A stretch of DNA of 19,955 nt from an uncultured Clostridium sp. (GTDB lineage: Bacteria > Bacillota > Clostridia > Lachnospirales > Anaerotignaceae): positions 1 through 19,955 of the forward strand of contig CAMXTM010000005.1 in the NCBI GenBank assembly GCA_947246775.1, read 5' to 3'. Shown here one piece after another: positions 1-6,661 of this stretch (position 1 is its first letter; each line of letters begins with the position of its first letter). The notes under the pieces were generated by a model, which was not told where the DNA came from, searched no databases, and saw only the letters and a program-made list of their open reading frames with translations. A program made the position numbers and the translations under genes.

Positions 1-459
1 CCCATGCAGAAAATAAATACGAGAAAATGGAATACCCGCTGCTCTGATTTGACGTTTTGGTTCATTGTAATAAGTATAAAGCGCTTCCTCAAAAAATTCA
101 TTAAATGTAAAGTATTCACTTACACTATCATTTTGAAACATTGTCTCTTCATCTGCTTTTTTAACTAAAACTTCGCTTAAACTCATCGCTTTTGAAATAT
201 TTTTTTTATATATATTATACCTAATTTCATCTAATGTTGTTTCAATAGCTTTTCGGTCATTACCAATAATACGACTCATTTCTGATTTTTTATCTTCTGG
301 AAGAATATCAAACATGATTCTTCCGCAAGCACGGAATATTTCTTTCGACATACTATGGTTCTTGTAGGCTTCTGACTGTTCTCGAAGATATTTAATATCC
401 TTAGAAACATCACCTGTAAGTCCTTCTGTTATTTTTTTTATAATTTCTTCATAAGTCAT
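1..459 (-). CDS. Unrecognised protein, N-terminal 153 residues (partial)
   Basis: The frame is open from an ATG at 457-459 to the window edge, so the C-terminus is missing. A good ribosome binding site (GGAGG, 7 bases before the ATG) fixes the start. The visible 153 residues begin MTYEEIIKKITEGL and are charged and mostly helical in character, with no signal peptide or membrane segment, so the product is probably cytoplasmic. I do not recognise the family; the alternating helical pattern would fit a TPR-like or other alpha-solenoid protein, but that is a guess. It lies 39 bases downstream of lysS on the same strand with no hairpin between, so it is probably the third gene of a greA-lysS transcript. 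The coding call is firm; the function is unknown. Confidence 0.8.
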   Translation of the reverse strand, partial: MTYEEIIKKITEGLTGDVSKDIKYLREQSEAYKNHSMSKEIFRACGRIMFDILPEDKKSEMSRIIGNDRKAIETTLDEIRYNIYKKNISKAMSLSEVLVKKADEETMFQNDSVSEYFTFNEFFEEALYTYYNEPKRQIRAAGIPFSRIYFLHG

Positions 460-498
460 TTTATAACCTCCAAGCTATTTAAATTTAAAAAATATTTT

Positions 499-2004
499 TT
501 ATTTGTCTAGTTGTTTCATTGCTGGGAAAAGCAATACATCACGGATAGAAACGGACTCTGTCAAAAGCATTACCATTCTATCAATACCAATTCCCAGACC
601 GCCCGTTGGAGGCATACCATATTCTAACGCGGTAATAAAATCATTATCAATCATATTTGCTTCTTCATCGCCAGCGGCACGAAGTGCTTCTTGTTTTAAA
701 AATCTTTCTTTTTGGTCAATAGGGTCATTTAATTCAGAATAAGCATTACCATATTCTCTACCTACAATGAACAGTTCAAAACGTTCTGTAAATCCTGGTT
801 TATCTGCCTTTTTCTTACTCAATGGAGAAATCTCTATTGGATAGTCAATAATAAAGGTAGGTTGAATCAAGTTTTTCTCTGCATATTCTTCAAAGAAAAG
901 GCTTAAAATATCTCCTTTTTCATGTCTATCTTCAAATTCTATATTATGTTCTTTTGCTAATTTTTTTGCTTCTGCTGTATCTGCTACTTGGTCAAAATCT
1001 ACGCCAGAATACTGTTTTACCGCATCTACCATTGTAATACGAGCAAATTTTTGCCCCAAATCTAAGTCATGACCACCATACTGTATTTTTGTAGTACCTA
1101 ATACATTCTGTGCTACTGTACGGAATAAATCTTCTGTCAAATCCATCATACCTTCATAATCTGTATATGCCTGATATACTTCCATTAAGGTAAATTCTGG
1201 ATTGTGGCGAATAGAAATACCCTCATTACGGAATACTCTACCAATTTCGTACACTCTTTCAAAACCGCCTACAATAAGACGTTTTAATGGCAATTCCAAA
1301 GCAATACGCAAATACATATCTACGTCCATGGCGTTATGGTGTGTTATAAAAGGACGTGCCGCAGCGCCACCAGAAATAGACTGTAATACAGGTGTTTCTA
1401 CTTCTAAAAATCCTCTACTATCCAAGAAATTTCTAACTTCTTTTATAATTGCAGAACGTTTCATAAAAGTATCTTTTACTTCTGGATTTACAATTAAATC
1501 AATATATCTTTGACGATAGCGCAATTCTTGGTCTTTTAATCCATGAAATTTTTCAGGCAATACCTGCAAACTTTTTGAAAGCAAGGTTACTTCTTTTGCA
1601 TGAATAGAAATCTCTCCTGTTTTTGTTTTAAATACAAAACCTTTTATACCAACAATATCACCAATGTCAAATTTTTTAAAAGCGGCATAGGCTTCATCGC
1701 CAATATCATTCCTGCTGACATAAGACTGTATTGTACCATTTCTGTCTTGAATATTACAAAAGGACGCTTTACCCATAATTCTTTTTGACATCAAACGACC
1801 AGCAATGGCAACGTCTTTATTTTCTAATTCTTCAAATGCTGCTTTTATTTCATCGCTATGTTTATCTACATCAAATTTTGTATTTTCAAAAGGATTTTGT
1901 CCCTCTGATTGCAATTGTGCTAATTTTTCTCTACGGATTCTAATTTGTTCTGTCAATTCTTGCTGTGTTAATTCTTCTTGTGGTTGATTTGTGTTTTCTG
2001 CCAC
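499..2004 (-). CDS. lysS: Lysyl-tRNA synthetase, class II
   Basis: Charges tRNA-Lys with lysine using ATP in the cytoplasm. The 501-residue product has the usual length and layout: a short N-terminal helix, an OB-fold anticodon-binding domain at about residues 65-143 and the class II catalytic core from about 165 onward. Motif 2 is visible as RVFRNEG (256-262) followed by the HNPEFT loop, and motif 3 as GLGIGIDR (469-476). The start codon is GTG at 2002-2004, not ATG; it is supported by GGAGG nine bases upstream, and the next in-frame ATG would remove part of the OB domain. It sits 47 bases downstream of greA, the common arrangement in Bacillota, so the two are probably co-transcribed. No terminator is visible after it. 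Confidence 0.97.
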   Translation of the reverse strand: MAENTNQPQEELTQQELTEQIRIRREKLAQLQSEGQNPFENTKFDVDKHSDEIKAAFEELENKDVAIAGRLMSKRIMGKASFCNIQDRNGTIQSYVSRNDIGDEAYAAFKKFDIGDIVGIKGFVFKTKTGEISIHAKEVTLLSKSLQVLPEKFHGLKDQELRYRQRYIDLIVNPEVKDTFMKRSAIIKEVRNFLDSRGFLEVETPVLQSISGGAAARPFITHHNAMDVDMYLRIALELPLKRLIVGGFERVYEIGRVFRNEGISIRHNPEFTLMEVYQAYTDYEGMMDLTEDLFRTVAQNVLGTTKIQYGGHDLDLGQKFARITMVDAVKQYSGVDFDQVADTAEAKKLAKEHNIEFEDRHEKGDILSLFFEEYAEKNLIQPTFIIDYPIEISPLSKKKADKPGFTERFELFIVGREYGNAYSELNDPIDQKERFLKQEALRAAGDEEANMIDNDFITALEYGMPPTGGLGIGIDRMVMLLTESVSIRDVLLFPAMKQLDK

Positions 2005-2051
2005 GATAATTTGCCTCCTTTTGTTTCTTTCTTTTCCTTTTTATCTATCTA

Positions 2052-2528
2052 TTATTTTTTGATTTCATCTATACGGAATTTTACTTCACCTGATGGTGTT
2101 TCAATTACAACTGTTTCACCTAGTTTATGACCAATTAAGCCCACACCAACAGGAGATTCATTGGAAATTTTGCCATTCATAGGGTCAGCTTCTGCTGAAC
2201 CAACAATAGAATATTCTACTTCTTCTTCAAATTCAAAATCATATAATCTTACGGTTGAGCCAACACTAATAATTTCATTATTTACTTCATCGTCATCAAT
2301 GACTTCTGCATTGCGAAGCATTTTTTCTAATACAACGATTCTGGACTCTATTTCTGCCTGTTCTTCTTTTGCTGCGTCATATTCTGCATTTTCAGACAAG
2401 TCGCCTTGTCCTCTTGCTTCTTTTATTTTTTCTGCTACTTCTTTTCTGCGAACGGTTTTTAAATTTTCTAATTCTTCTTCCATTTTTTTAAGACCTTCAT
2501 AGGTCAATATTACTTTTTTTTCTGCCAT
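2052..2528 (-). CDS. greA: Transcription elongation factor GreA
   Basis: Rescues backtracked RNA polymerase by stimulating transcript cleavage through the secondary channel. The product has 158 residues, the normal family length: an N-terminal coiled coil (about 1-75) with the signature DLSENAEY at 43-50, which carries the tip acidic residues (D43, E46), followed by an FKBP-like C-terminal domain (about 80-158) ending with the typical [12 protein letters not shown]. The ATG at 2526-2528 is preceded by AGGAGTGG at suitable distance. It is the first gene of the greA-lysS unit. A 7-bp inverted repeat lies 34-50 bases upstream of the start, in the presumed promoter or 5' leader. Confidence 0.97.
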   Translation of the reverse strand: MAEKKVILTYEGLKKMEEELENLKTVRRKEVAEKIKEARGQGDLSENAEYDAAKEEQAEIESRIVVLEKMLRNAEVIDDDEVNNEIISVGSTVRLYDFEFEEEVEYSIVGSAEADPMNGKISNESPVGVGLIGHKLGETVVIETPSGEVKFRIDEIKK

Positions 2529-2561
2529 AACAACCCACTCCTTTTATATTTATGGTAAACG

Positions 2562-2578
2562 TTTCAGTAAAACTGAAA
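2562..2578 (-). promoter_or_regulatory. Inverted repeat upstream of greA
   Basis: TTTCAGT-aaa-ACTGAAA is a perfect 7-bp inverted repeat with a 3-base centre. It lies upstream of greA with no U-tract on the greA strand, so it is not a terminator. It could be an operator or a 5'-leader hairpin; there is no further evidence. Confidence 0.35.
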
Positions 2579-2599
2579 GAGAATTGATTTTATTACTTG

Positions 2600-2626
2600 A
2601 AAAAGAGGCAGGTATCAAACCTGCCT
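2600..2626 (-). terminator. Intrinsic terminator of the 2716-3633 gene
   Basis: AGGCAGGT (2606-2613) and ACCTGCCT (2619-2626) form an 8-bp GC-rich stem with a 5-base loop. Read on the minus strand, the stem is followed by CTTTTTC, the expected U-tract. It lies about 90 bases after the stop of the preceding minus-strand gene and separates it from greA. Confidence 0.8.
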
Positions 2627-2715
2627 GAAATCTCTATTTTTTACTGTAAAATTATACTCCTCTACTTGGTTATTGTCAATCATTTTCCACATGGAAAACA
2701 AACAAAAACTATTTT

Positions 2716-3633
2716 TTAAACACGTTTTTCAAAGCAAGTAAAACCTGTTACTGTAATTTCTTTTTGCAATACGAAATTTATCATTTCTTCAAAATCTTGC
2801 TTATAAAAATAATGCTTTAAAAAGTGATAAAAAGACGATTCTGTAGCACAAAGGACTGCTTCCAACTGTTTTGAAAAATAGGTTTTATTGTCCCATTTTA
2901 AAAGTAAACCATCTGACAATAATAAATCATTTCTGCGTGCTTTTAACTGTTGCATTTTTTGCTTATTTTTTACTACATCAAAAAAGAAAGCATTTTTTTG
3001 CAATTTATAGTCATAGTTGTCCATATTGTTAGAACAATTGATAACTACATCAAATGTTTCAAATAGTTTGTTTTTTGTTCCATAAAAAAATTCTAAACGT
3101 AAACCACATTCTTCGTAAATTTCTTCTGCTTTTTGTAAAAAATATTCCTCTCTATTGGTATAAATAGAAAGATAATTGACATGGGGATACAATGCCGTTA
3201 ATACCAAATTGATTATGCTATCTTCTCCGTCAATTATGACAAATTTGCTTTGCTGCAATGTTTTTGACTGCCTTTTCATTGCTTTTTTTGCTGCTTCCAA
3301 TATCAAAATGGCATTTATTATATTTCCATAGGATATATCAATAATGGGTGGTAATTCTATATTATCTTTTGTCATTAAAATATTCACTTCTCTTTGTTGC
3401 AATAACAACAATATATTTTCTATTTGCTTTTTTTGTTTTTCTGTCTGTTGTTCATAGGGCTGATATATTTTTAATTGATAGCCCTCTGCATTTGCTAGTG
3501 TATCTTTTTCTATGTAAAAAGGGCGATACCGAAATAAATACCAATCTATGATACAATTTGGCAATTTCAGCATGACTCCTTTTATACCAAAATCTTCTTT
3601 TTTTGAAGAATAACTGATTTCTGCAAATTTCAT
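2716..3633 (-). CDS. Unrecognised protein with Rossmann-like core
   Basis: A 305-residue cytoplasmic protein without signal peptide or membrane helix. Residues about 129-203 (KFVIIDGEDSI, then YLSIYTN, then FDVVINCSN) alternate short hydrophobic strands and helices in the pattern of an NAD(P)-type Rossmann fold, as in shikimate dehydrogenase-like proteins. However, the first glycine-rich loop is IDGEDSI rather than GxGxxG, so dinucleotide binding is doubtful. I do not recognise the family. The start ATG at 3631-3633 has GGAAG seven bases upstream. It is a single-gene unit: its own terminator follows at 2600-2626 and a divergent gene begins at 3773. It is lysine- and asparagine-rich, like its neighbours. 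Confidence 0.8.
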   Translation of the reverse strand: MKFAEISYSSKKEDFGIKGVMLKLPNCIIDWYLFRYRPFYIEKDTLANAEGYQLKIYQPYEQQTEKQKKQIENILLLLQQREVNILMTKDNIELPPIIDISYGNIINAILILEAAKKAMKRQSKTLQQSKFVIIDGEDSIINLVLTALYPHVNYLSIYTNREEYFLQKAEEIYEECGLRLEFFYGTKNKLFETFDVVINCSNNMDNYDYKLQKNAFFFDVVKNKQKMQQLKARRNDLLLSDGLLLKWDNKTYFSKQLEAVLCATESSFYHFLKHYFYKQDFEEMINFVLQKEITVTGFTCFEKRV

Positions 3634-3737
3634 CGAATCACTTCCTTGTACATTGTATTATTTTTAATATTATATTTATTCTTTTGTTACAATATAGATA
3701 CATTTTTTTATAAATATTTCCTTTTTAGAAAAGTGTG

Positions 3738-3746
3738 TGCTATAAT
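3738..3746 (+). promoter_or_regulatory. Extended -10 promoter element for the secreted-protein gene
   Basis: TGCTATAAT is a perfect extended -10 element 26 bases upstream of the ATG at 3773. No convincing -35 hexamer is seen 17 bases further up, which is common for extended -10 promoters. Confidence 0.6.
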
Positions 3747-3772
3747 GAAAAAAAGGAGGAGAGAAAAAAATT

Positions 3773-4375
3773 ATGTACAGGAGTATTAAAAAGGGAATAT
3801 CCATATTACTACTACTATCAGTGCTGTTTTGCAACAGTTTTACCGCTTTTGCTTCAGAACAAAAAGGATATTTATTACCAGAACAAAGTATAATGATTGA
3901 CAGAAGTGACATTTTTGTCGCACTATTAAATGACAGTTTATTAGAAAGTTATCAAGTGGAAGATGGTTTGCAAATGCCTTTGCTTATCAATTTTCGCCCT
4001 ATCGAAACAGCAGAAGACACCTTATTATATCAAGGAGAATGGGGCGCAGCTACAATGGCAATCTTTGCAGACCAACAGACAGAACGTTTACAGTCTGTAG
4101 CGCTTATACTACCAAAAGACTATTTATTAAATGAATATAGTCAAGGAGGATTATATTATTTCCTCAGCGTTGCTAGATTAGTAGGATTTTTTAATGGAGC
4201 AAATGCAAATGCTATTGATGATACAGTATTAAATCAATTACTTGCATTTTTTGATTTTGATTTTTACACAGTACAAGCACAACATTATACGGTAGGTAAT
4301 TTAGATTATTATTATGAAGTAGGAACAGATTCTATTCTATTTATGGTTACTGGAATCCCTCAAGCATATCAATAA
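3773..4375 (+). CDS. Small secreted protein, unrecognised
   Basis: The 200-residue product has a clear Sec signal peptide: positively charged MYRSIKKG, a hydrophobic stretch ISILLLLSVLFCNSF and a type I cleavage site at AFA-SE (about residue 27). There is no lipobox, so the mature protein of about 173 residues should be exported and released or held at the wall by other means. The mature part is acidic and aromatic, with no motif that I recognise and no sortase signal. The start ATG follows a GGAGGAG purine tract. An extended -10 element lies upstream and an intrinsic terminator follows at 4400-4432, so it is probably transcribed alone. Confidence 0.85.
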   Translation: MYRSIKKGISILLLLSVLFCNSFTAFASEQKGYLLPEQSIMIDRSDIFVALLNDSLLESYQVEDGLQMPLLINFRPIETAEDTLLYQGEWGAATMAIFADQQTERLQSVALILPKDYLLNEYSQGGLYYFLSVARLVGFFNGANANAIDDTVLNQLLAFFDFDFYTVQAQHYTVGNLDYYYEVGTDSILFMVTGIPQAYQ

Positions 4376-4399
4376 TAAAACCAAAAATCATACAGTAAT

Positions 4400-4432
4400 A
4401 AAGAGCAGCACTTTTTGTGTCTGCTCTTTTTG
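4400..4432 (+). terminator. Intrinsic terminator after the secreted-protein gene
   Basis: AAGAGCAGCAC (4401-4411) pairs with GTG-t-CTGCTCTT (4417-4428) around a T-rich loop, with a one-base bulge, followed by more T residues. It lies 25 bases after the stop at 4375. Confidence 0.85.
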
Positions 4433-4490
4433 TATTTTAAGCATAATTTACCAATATTTTGATTATACTATCCATAAGGAGGAATGTCCT

Positions 4491-4724
4491 ATGGAAAGCC
4501 TAAAACAACATTTAACGGAAGAAGGAAAAGAAATACTAGAAGTAATAGAAGATATCAAACAAAAACTAGAAGAAGCAAGAAAAAAATTTGACCAAGCTAC
4601 AGATGATTCTCTAATTGACTGCTACATTTATGAAATGAACGCACTATACAAAAAATATGAATATTTTCTAAAAATTGCAAAAGAAATTGGTTTAATTGCA
4701 ATAGGATACGAAAAAATTAGTTAA
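4491..4724 (+). CDS. yaaL: YaaL-like protein (DUF2508 family)
   Basis: A 77-residue soluble, highly charged helical protein. The central region KKFDQATDDSLIDCYIYEMNALYKKYEYFLK fits the DUF2508/YaaL signature as I remember it: a charged helix, then a D-x-LID-YIY turn, then a second helix. In Bacillus subtilis yaaL lies between recR and bofA; here bofA follows directly, which supports the assignment. The molecular function is unknown. The ATG is preceded by AAGGAGG eight bases upstream. TATACT at 4464-4469 may be the -10 element; the matching -35 is poor, so control by a sporulation sigma factor is possible but not shown. Confidence 0.8.
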   Translation: MESLKQHLTEEGKEILEVIEDIKQKLEEARKKFDQATDDSLIDCYIYEMNALYKKYEYFLKIAKEIGLIAIGYEKIS

Positions 4725-4734
4725 TTACATCAAC

Positions 4735-4779
4735 TGTGTTTCCTTTACAAATTGTATTTTTGTTTGTAAAGGAAATACA
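4735..4779 (+). other. Long RNA hairpin between yaaL and bofA
   Basis: TTTCCTTTACAAA (4739-4751) and TTTGTAAAGGAAA (4763-4775) are perfect complements around an 11-base loop. Four further pairs (one of them G-U) extend the stem to 17 bp. No T-run follows on the plus strand, so it is not a standard terminator. It may stabilise or process the yaaL-bofA mRNA. Confidence 0.65.
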
Positions 4780-4813
4780 ACTATTTTAATATACTACAAA
4801 AGGAGGAATAACA

Positions 4814-5062
4814 ATGGACTCTAATCAAATTATTACTGCAATGATTTTTTCTTGTCTAGGTTTAATGACACTCATTATACTCTCTAAGCCAATCAAATTT
4901 TTATTAAAATCTGTTATCAATGCAGGGATTGGTTGTGCTGTTATTACACTATTACATACAATAGGCTTACCCATCGGAATTAACTATATGACGGTATTAT
5001 TTACGGGGCTTTTAGGCATACCAGGTATCGCAGGATTGATATTATTGTGTGTGTTTTTATAA
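4814..5062 (+). CDS. bofA: BofA-like pro-sigmaK processing inhibitor family protein
   Basis: An 82-residue membrane protein made almost wholly of hydrophobic helices: about residues 8-24, 30-50 and 58-82. Its layout matches the BofA family, including the conserved C-terminal part INYMTVLFTGLLGIPGIAGLILL, where the G-x-x-G-x-P-G-x-x-G pattern is characteristic. In B. subtilis BofA sits in the outer forespore membrane with SpoIVFA and holds the protease SpoIVFB inactive until engulfment signalling is complete; in clostridia the role is less certain. The ATG at 4814 has AGGAGG nine bases upstream. It follows yaaL by 89 bases. The pairing of these two genes is the main sign in the window that the organism forms endospores. 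Confidence 0.88.
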   Translation: MDSNQIITAMIFSCLGLMTLIILSKPIKFLLKSVINAGIGCAVITLLHTIGLPIGINYMTVLFTGLLGIPGIAGLILLCVFL

Positions 5063-5118
5063 TATGTAAACTTTTTACAAAAAACTACCATCGAAATATG
5101 ACATATTTTTATATAAAG

Positions 5119-5184
5119 TAATAAATATGTGAAAAATTTGTTGTTTCTTTTTTAAAAATGTATTGACAAAATAATAAATATGTG
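5119..5184 (+). repeat. Pair of 13-base direct repeats at the 5163 promoter
   Basis: TAATAAATATGTG occurs at 5119-5131 and again at 5172-5184, 53 bases apart. The second copy fills most of the spacer between the -35 and -10 elements of the leader promoter; the first lies about 75 bases upstream of the start point. The first copy also pairs with ACATATTT at 5099-5106. They are candidate sites for a regulator. Confidence 0.4.
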
Positions 5185-5191
5185 CTAATAT
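5163..5191 (+). promoter_or_regulatory. Promoter of the structured leader/rhomboid gene
   Basis: TTGACA (5163-5168), a 17-base spacer and TAATAT (5186-5191), the latter preceded by TGC as in an extended -10. Transcription would start near 5198, about 150 bases upstream of the rhomboid ATG. Confidence 0.75.
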
Positions 5192-5197
5192 AATCAC

Positions 5198-5330
5198 ATG
5201 CAAAAGATATAAATTAAAAAAATTACATCTTTTGTGATATTTTTAATATTGTCTTTGAATAGGGATACCCCAGTTCTTATTCAAAAACTAAGAAACTCAT
5301 TGGATTTCCCTTACCAATGAGTTTCTTTAT
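5198..5330 (+). ncRNA. Structured leader or small RNA ending in a terminator
   Basis: Three hairpins follow the promoter. CAAAAGAT (5201-5208) pairs with ATCTTTTG (5227-5234). TTTGAATA (5254-5261) pairs with TATTCAAA (5278-5285) around a 16-base loop containing GGGATACCCC; AGTT in that loop (5272-5275) can pair with AACT just after the stem (5286-5289), giving a possible H-type pseudoknot. Last is the terminator at 5290-5330. The arrangement fits either a stand-alone small RNA of about 130 nt or a transcription-attenuating leader (riboswitch-like) for the rhomboid gene. It does not match any riboswitch consensus I know. Confidence 0.55.
5290..5330 (+). terminator. Intrinsic terminator between leader and rhomboid gene
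   Basis: AAGAAACTCATTGG (5290-5303) and CCAATGAGTTTCTT (5314-5327) form a perfect 14-bp stem with a 10-base loop, followed by TATTA with flanking T residues. It ends only about 10 bases before the rhomboid ribosome binding site. Confidence 0.8.
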
Positions 5331-5347
5331 TATATAAAGGAGTTTTT

Positions 5348-6472
5348 ATGTATTCTTTTATTTTGCAAAATCTTATAAAAAGATTATTAGAAAATGAATT
5401 TGTGCTATCTTCTACCTTTGATACCAATGTAATTACACAGCAAAGCACTGTTTTACTGCTAAAGCAGGAAAGCCCTATCTTGTATGTTGTATCAATTGTA
5501 AACGGTGAGCAAACAAATTTACAAAATCATGAAACATTTATGAATAAATATTTACAACAATTACAAAAATCTTTATCTGCTTACCGCTGTTCCAAAATAA
5601 TCGCTTTAACTATAGTGCTAGCAGAATTTACACCACAACCTGAACAGCAATATAACAATGATACAATAAAACAAACCCTTGACTTTGTAACAACCAAAGA
5701 ACTGATAACACAAGAGAATTACTTTTACGCTTGGTGGTATATTTCGCAAAAAAGACAAACGATTGAAATGGAAAAAAGCCAACCAAAAGATATATTGCAC
5801 TTAAGGCAAATAATATTGGATTGTCTAAACAACACACAATCACAACAAAGTTACAATTTTTTTACTGAAATCGTAACAGAAAATGACCAAAAAAACAAAT
5901 TTTATTCAAAAAGTGATAATATTTTATTAACATATCACTTATTATGTATCAATTTGTTCATATTTGCTTGTATGCTATTATTTCAGGCAAAGCAAAACTG
6001 TATTATGCTATTAGGTACAGAATATCATGCTATTTTTGATATGTACCAATATTATCGTATTATTACCTATTGTTTTATTCATTCTAGTATTATGCATTTA
6101 GTACAAAACAGTGTTTTTCTTTATTTTTTCGGTATGCATACAGAGCAACTATATGGAAAAATACAAATGACAATCATTTATTTTTTATCTGCAATCGGGG
6201 CTGGCATCTTTAGCGCACTGTGTAATGATGGTATTGCAGTTGGGGCATCGGGGGCAATTTTTGGGCTGATTGGCGCAGTCCTAACTTACAGTTATAAACA
6301 TGGCAAAAAAAGTGTTGGTATGAACTATATGACATTATTACTTTTGGTAATTATTGCTTTGCTTTCTGGAATGTTACAACAAAATGTAGATTATTTTGGG
6401 CATTTTGGTGGATTTGTTGTTGGTATTTTCGTATCTTTTCTATTATTAAGACATCAAAAAGGACAAAAATAA
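5348..6472 (+). CDS. Rhomboid family intramembrane serine protease
   Basis: Cleaves single-pass membrane proteins inside the bilayer. The 374-residue product has an N-terminal soluble domain of about 190 residues and a C-terminal six-helix rhomboid core (about 192-367). The catalytic dyad is visible: Ser301 in GASGAIFG and His352 in GHFGGF. HSSIMHLVQN (245-254) supplies the helix-2 His and Asn that form the oxyanion region. The large N-terminal domain is longer than in minimal rhomboids; I do not recognise it. The ATG at 5348 has AAGGAG six bases upstream. The gene sits just behind a terminator-bearing leader, so expression may depend on read-through. The substrate is unknown; the neighbouring bofA does not by itself imply a sporulation role. 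Confidence 0.93.
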   Translation: MYSFILQNLIKRLLENEFVLSSTFDTNVITQQSTVLLLKQESPILYVVSIVNGEQTNLQNHETFMNKYLQQLQKSLSAYRCSKIIALTIVLAEFTPQPEQQYNNDTIKQTLDFVTTKELITQENYFYAWWYISQKRQTIEMEKSQPKDILHLRQIILDCLNNTQSQQSYNFFTEIVTENDQKNKFYSKSDNILLTYHLLCINLFIFACMLLFQAKQNCIMLLGTEYHAIFDMYQYYRIITYCFIHSSIMHLVQNSVFLYFFGMHTEQLYGKIQMTIIYFLSAIGAGIFSALCNDGIAVGASGAIFGLIGAVLTYSYKHGKKSVGMNYMTLLLLVIIALLSGMLQQNVDYFGHFGGFVVGIFVSFLLLRHQKGQK

Positions 6473-6533
6473 GAGTTATCCACAGCATTTCTGTGGATAA
6501 CTCTGTGGATAATGTGGATAACTTTGTAGATAA
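6473..6533. promoter_or_regulatory. DnaA-box cluster
   Basis: Four perfect DnaA boxes (TTATCCACA or its complement) lie at 6476-6484, 6492-6500, 6504-6512 and 6513-6521. A fifth with one mismatch (TGTAGATAA) lies at 6525-6533. The first points along the plus strand, the others are in the opposite orientation. The first two form a 13-bp inverted repeat (6473-6485 and 6491-6503, 5-base loop) that starts directly after the rhomboid stop codon. Clusters of this kind bind DnaA in other bacteria and can titrate it or affect initiation. No dnaA, dnaN or other origin gene is nearby. Confidence 0.8.
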
Positions 6534-6620
6534 CTACATAAAAAAGAGCAAAACAGACTTTTAATAGACAAAATAATACAAAATTTTCCTTCCTTTTCCA
6601 ATACAAAACTGAAAATGAAA

Positions 6621-6656
6621 AAGCCAATACATTCAAAAAAAGTAATGTATTGGCTT
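6621..6656. terminator. Terminator between rhomboid and ATPase genes
   Basis: AAGCCAATACATT (6621-6633) and AATGTATTGGCTT (6644-6656) form a 13-bp stem with a 10-base loop. T-rich sequence follows on the minus strand (CTTTTTC) and, more weakly, on the plus strand. It can serve both convergent genes, most clearly the ATPase. Confidence 0.85.
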
Positions 6657-6661
6657 CAATT

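Noticed and set aside
503..1987. Four plus-strand open frames opposite lysS
   Set aside because: They lie wholly inside a highly conserved gene, have no ribosome binding sites, and their peptides are mirror images of lysS coding sequence without domain features.
2683..2698. TTTTCC-ACAT-GGAAAA inverted repeat after the Rossmann-like gene
   Set aside because: It is short, lies between the stop codon and the clear terminator, and has no T-tract or promoter beside it.
5198..5330. A preQ1-I riboswitch or 6S RNA in the leader
   Set aside because: The AAAAACTAA tail recalls preQ1-I, but the loop order and the stem do not fit its consensus. The length and open-bubble form expected of 6S RNA are also absent.
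6473..6533. The chromosomal or a plasmid replication origin
   Set aside because: DnaA boxes are present, but there is no dnaA, dnaN or replication initiator gene and no clear unwinding element; both flanks are ordinary chromosomal genes.
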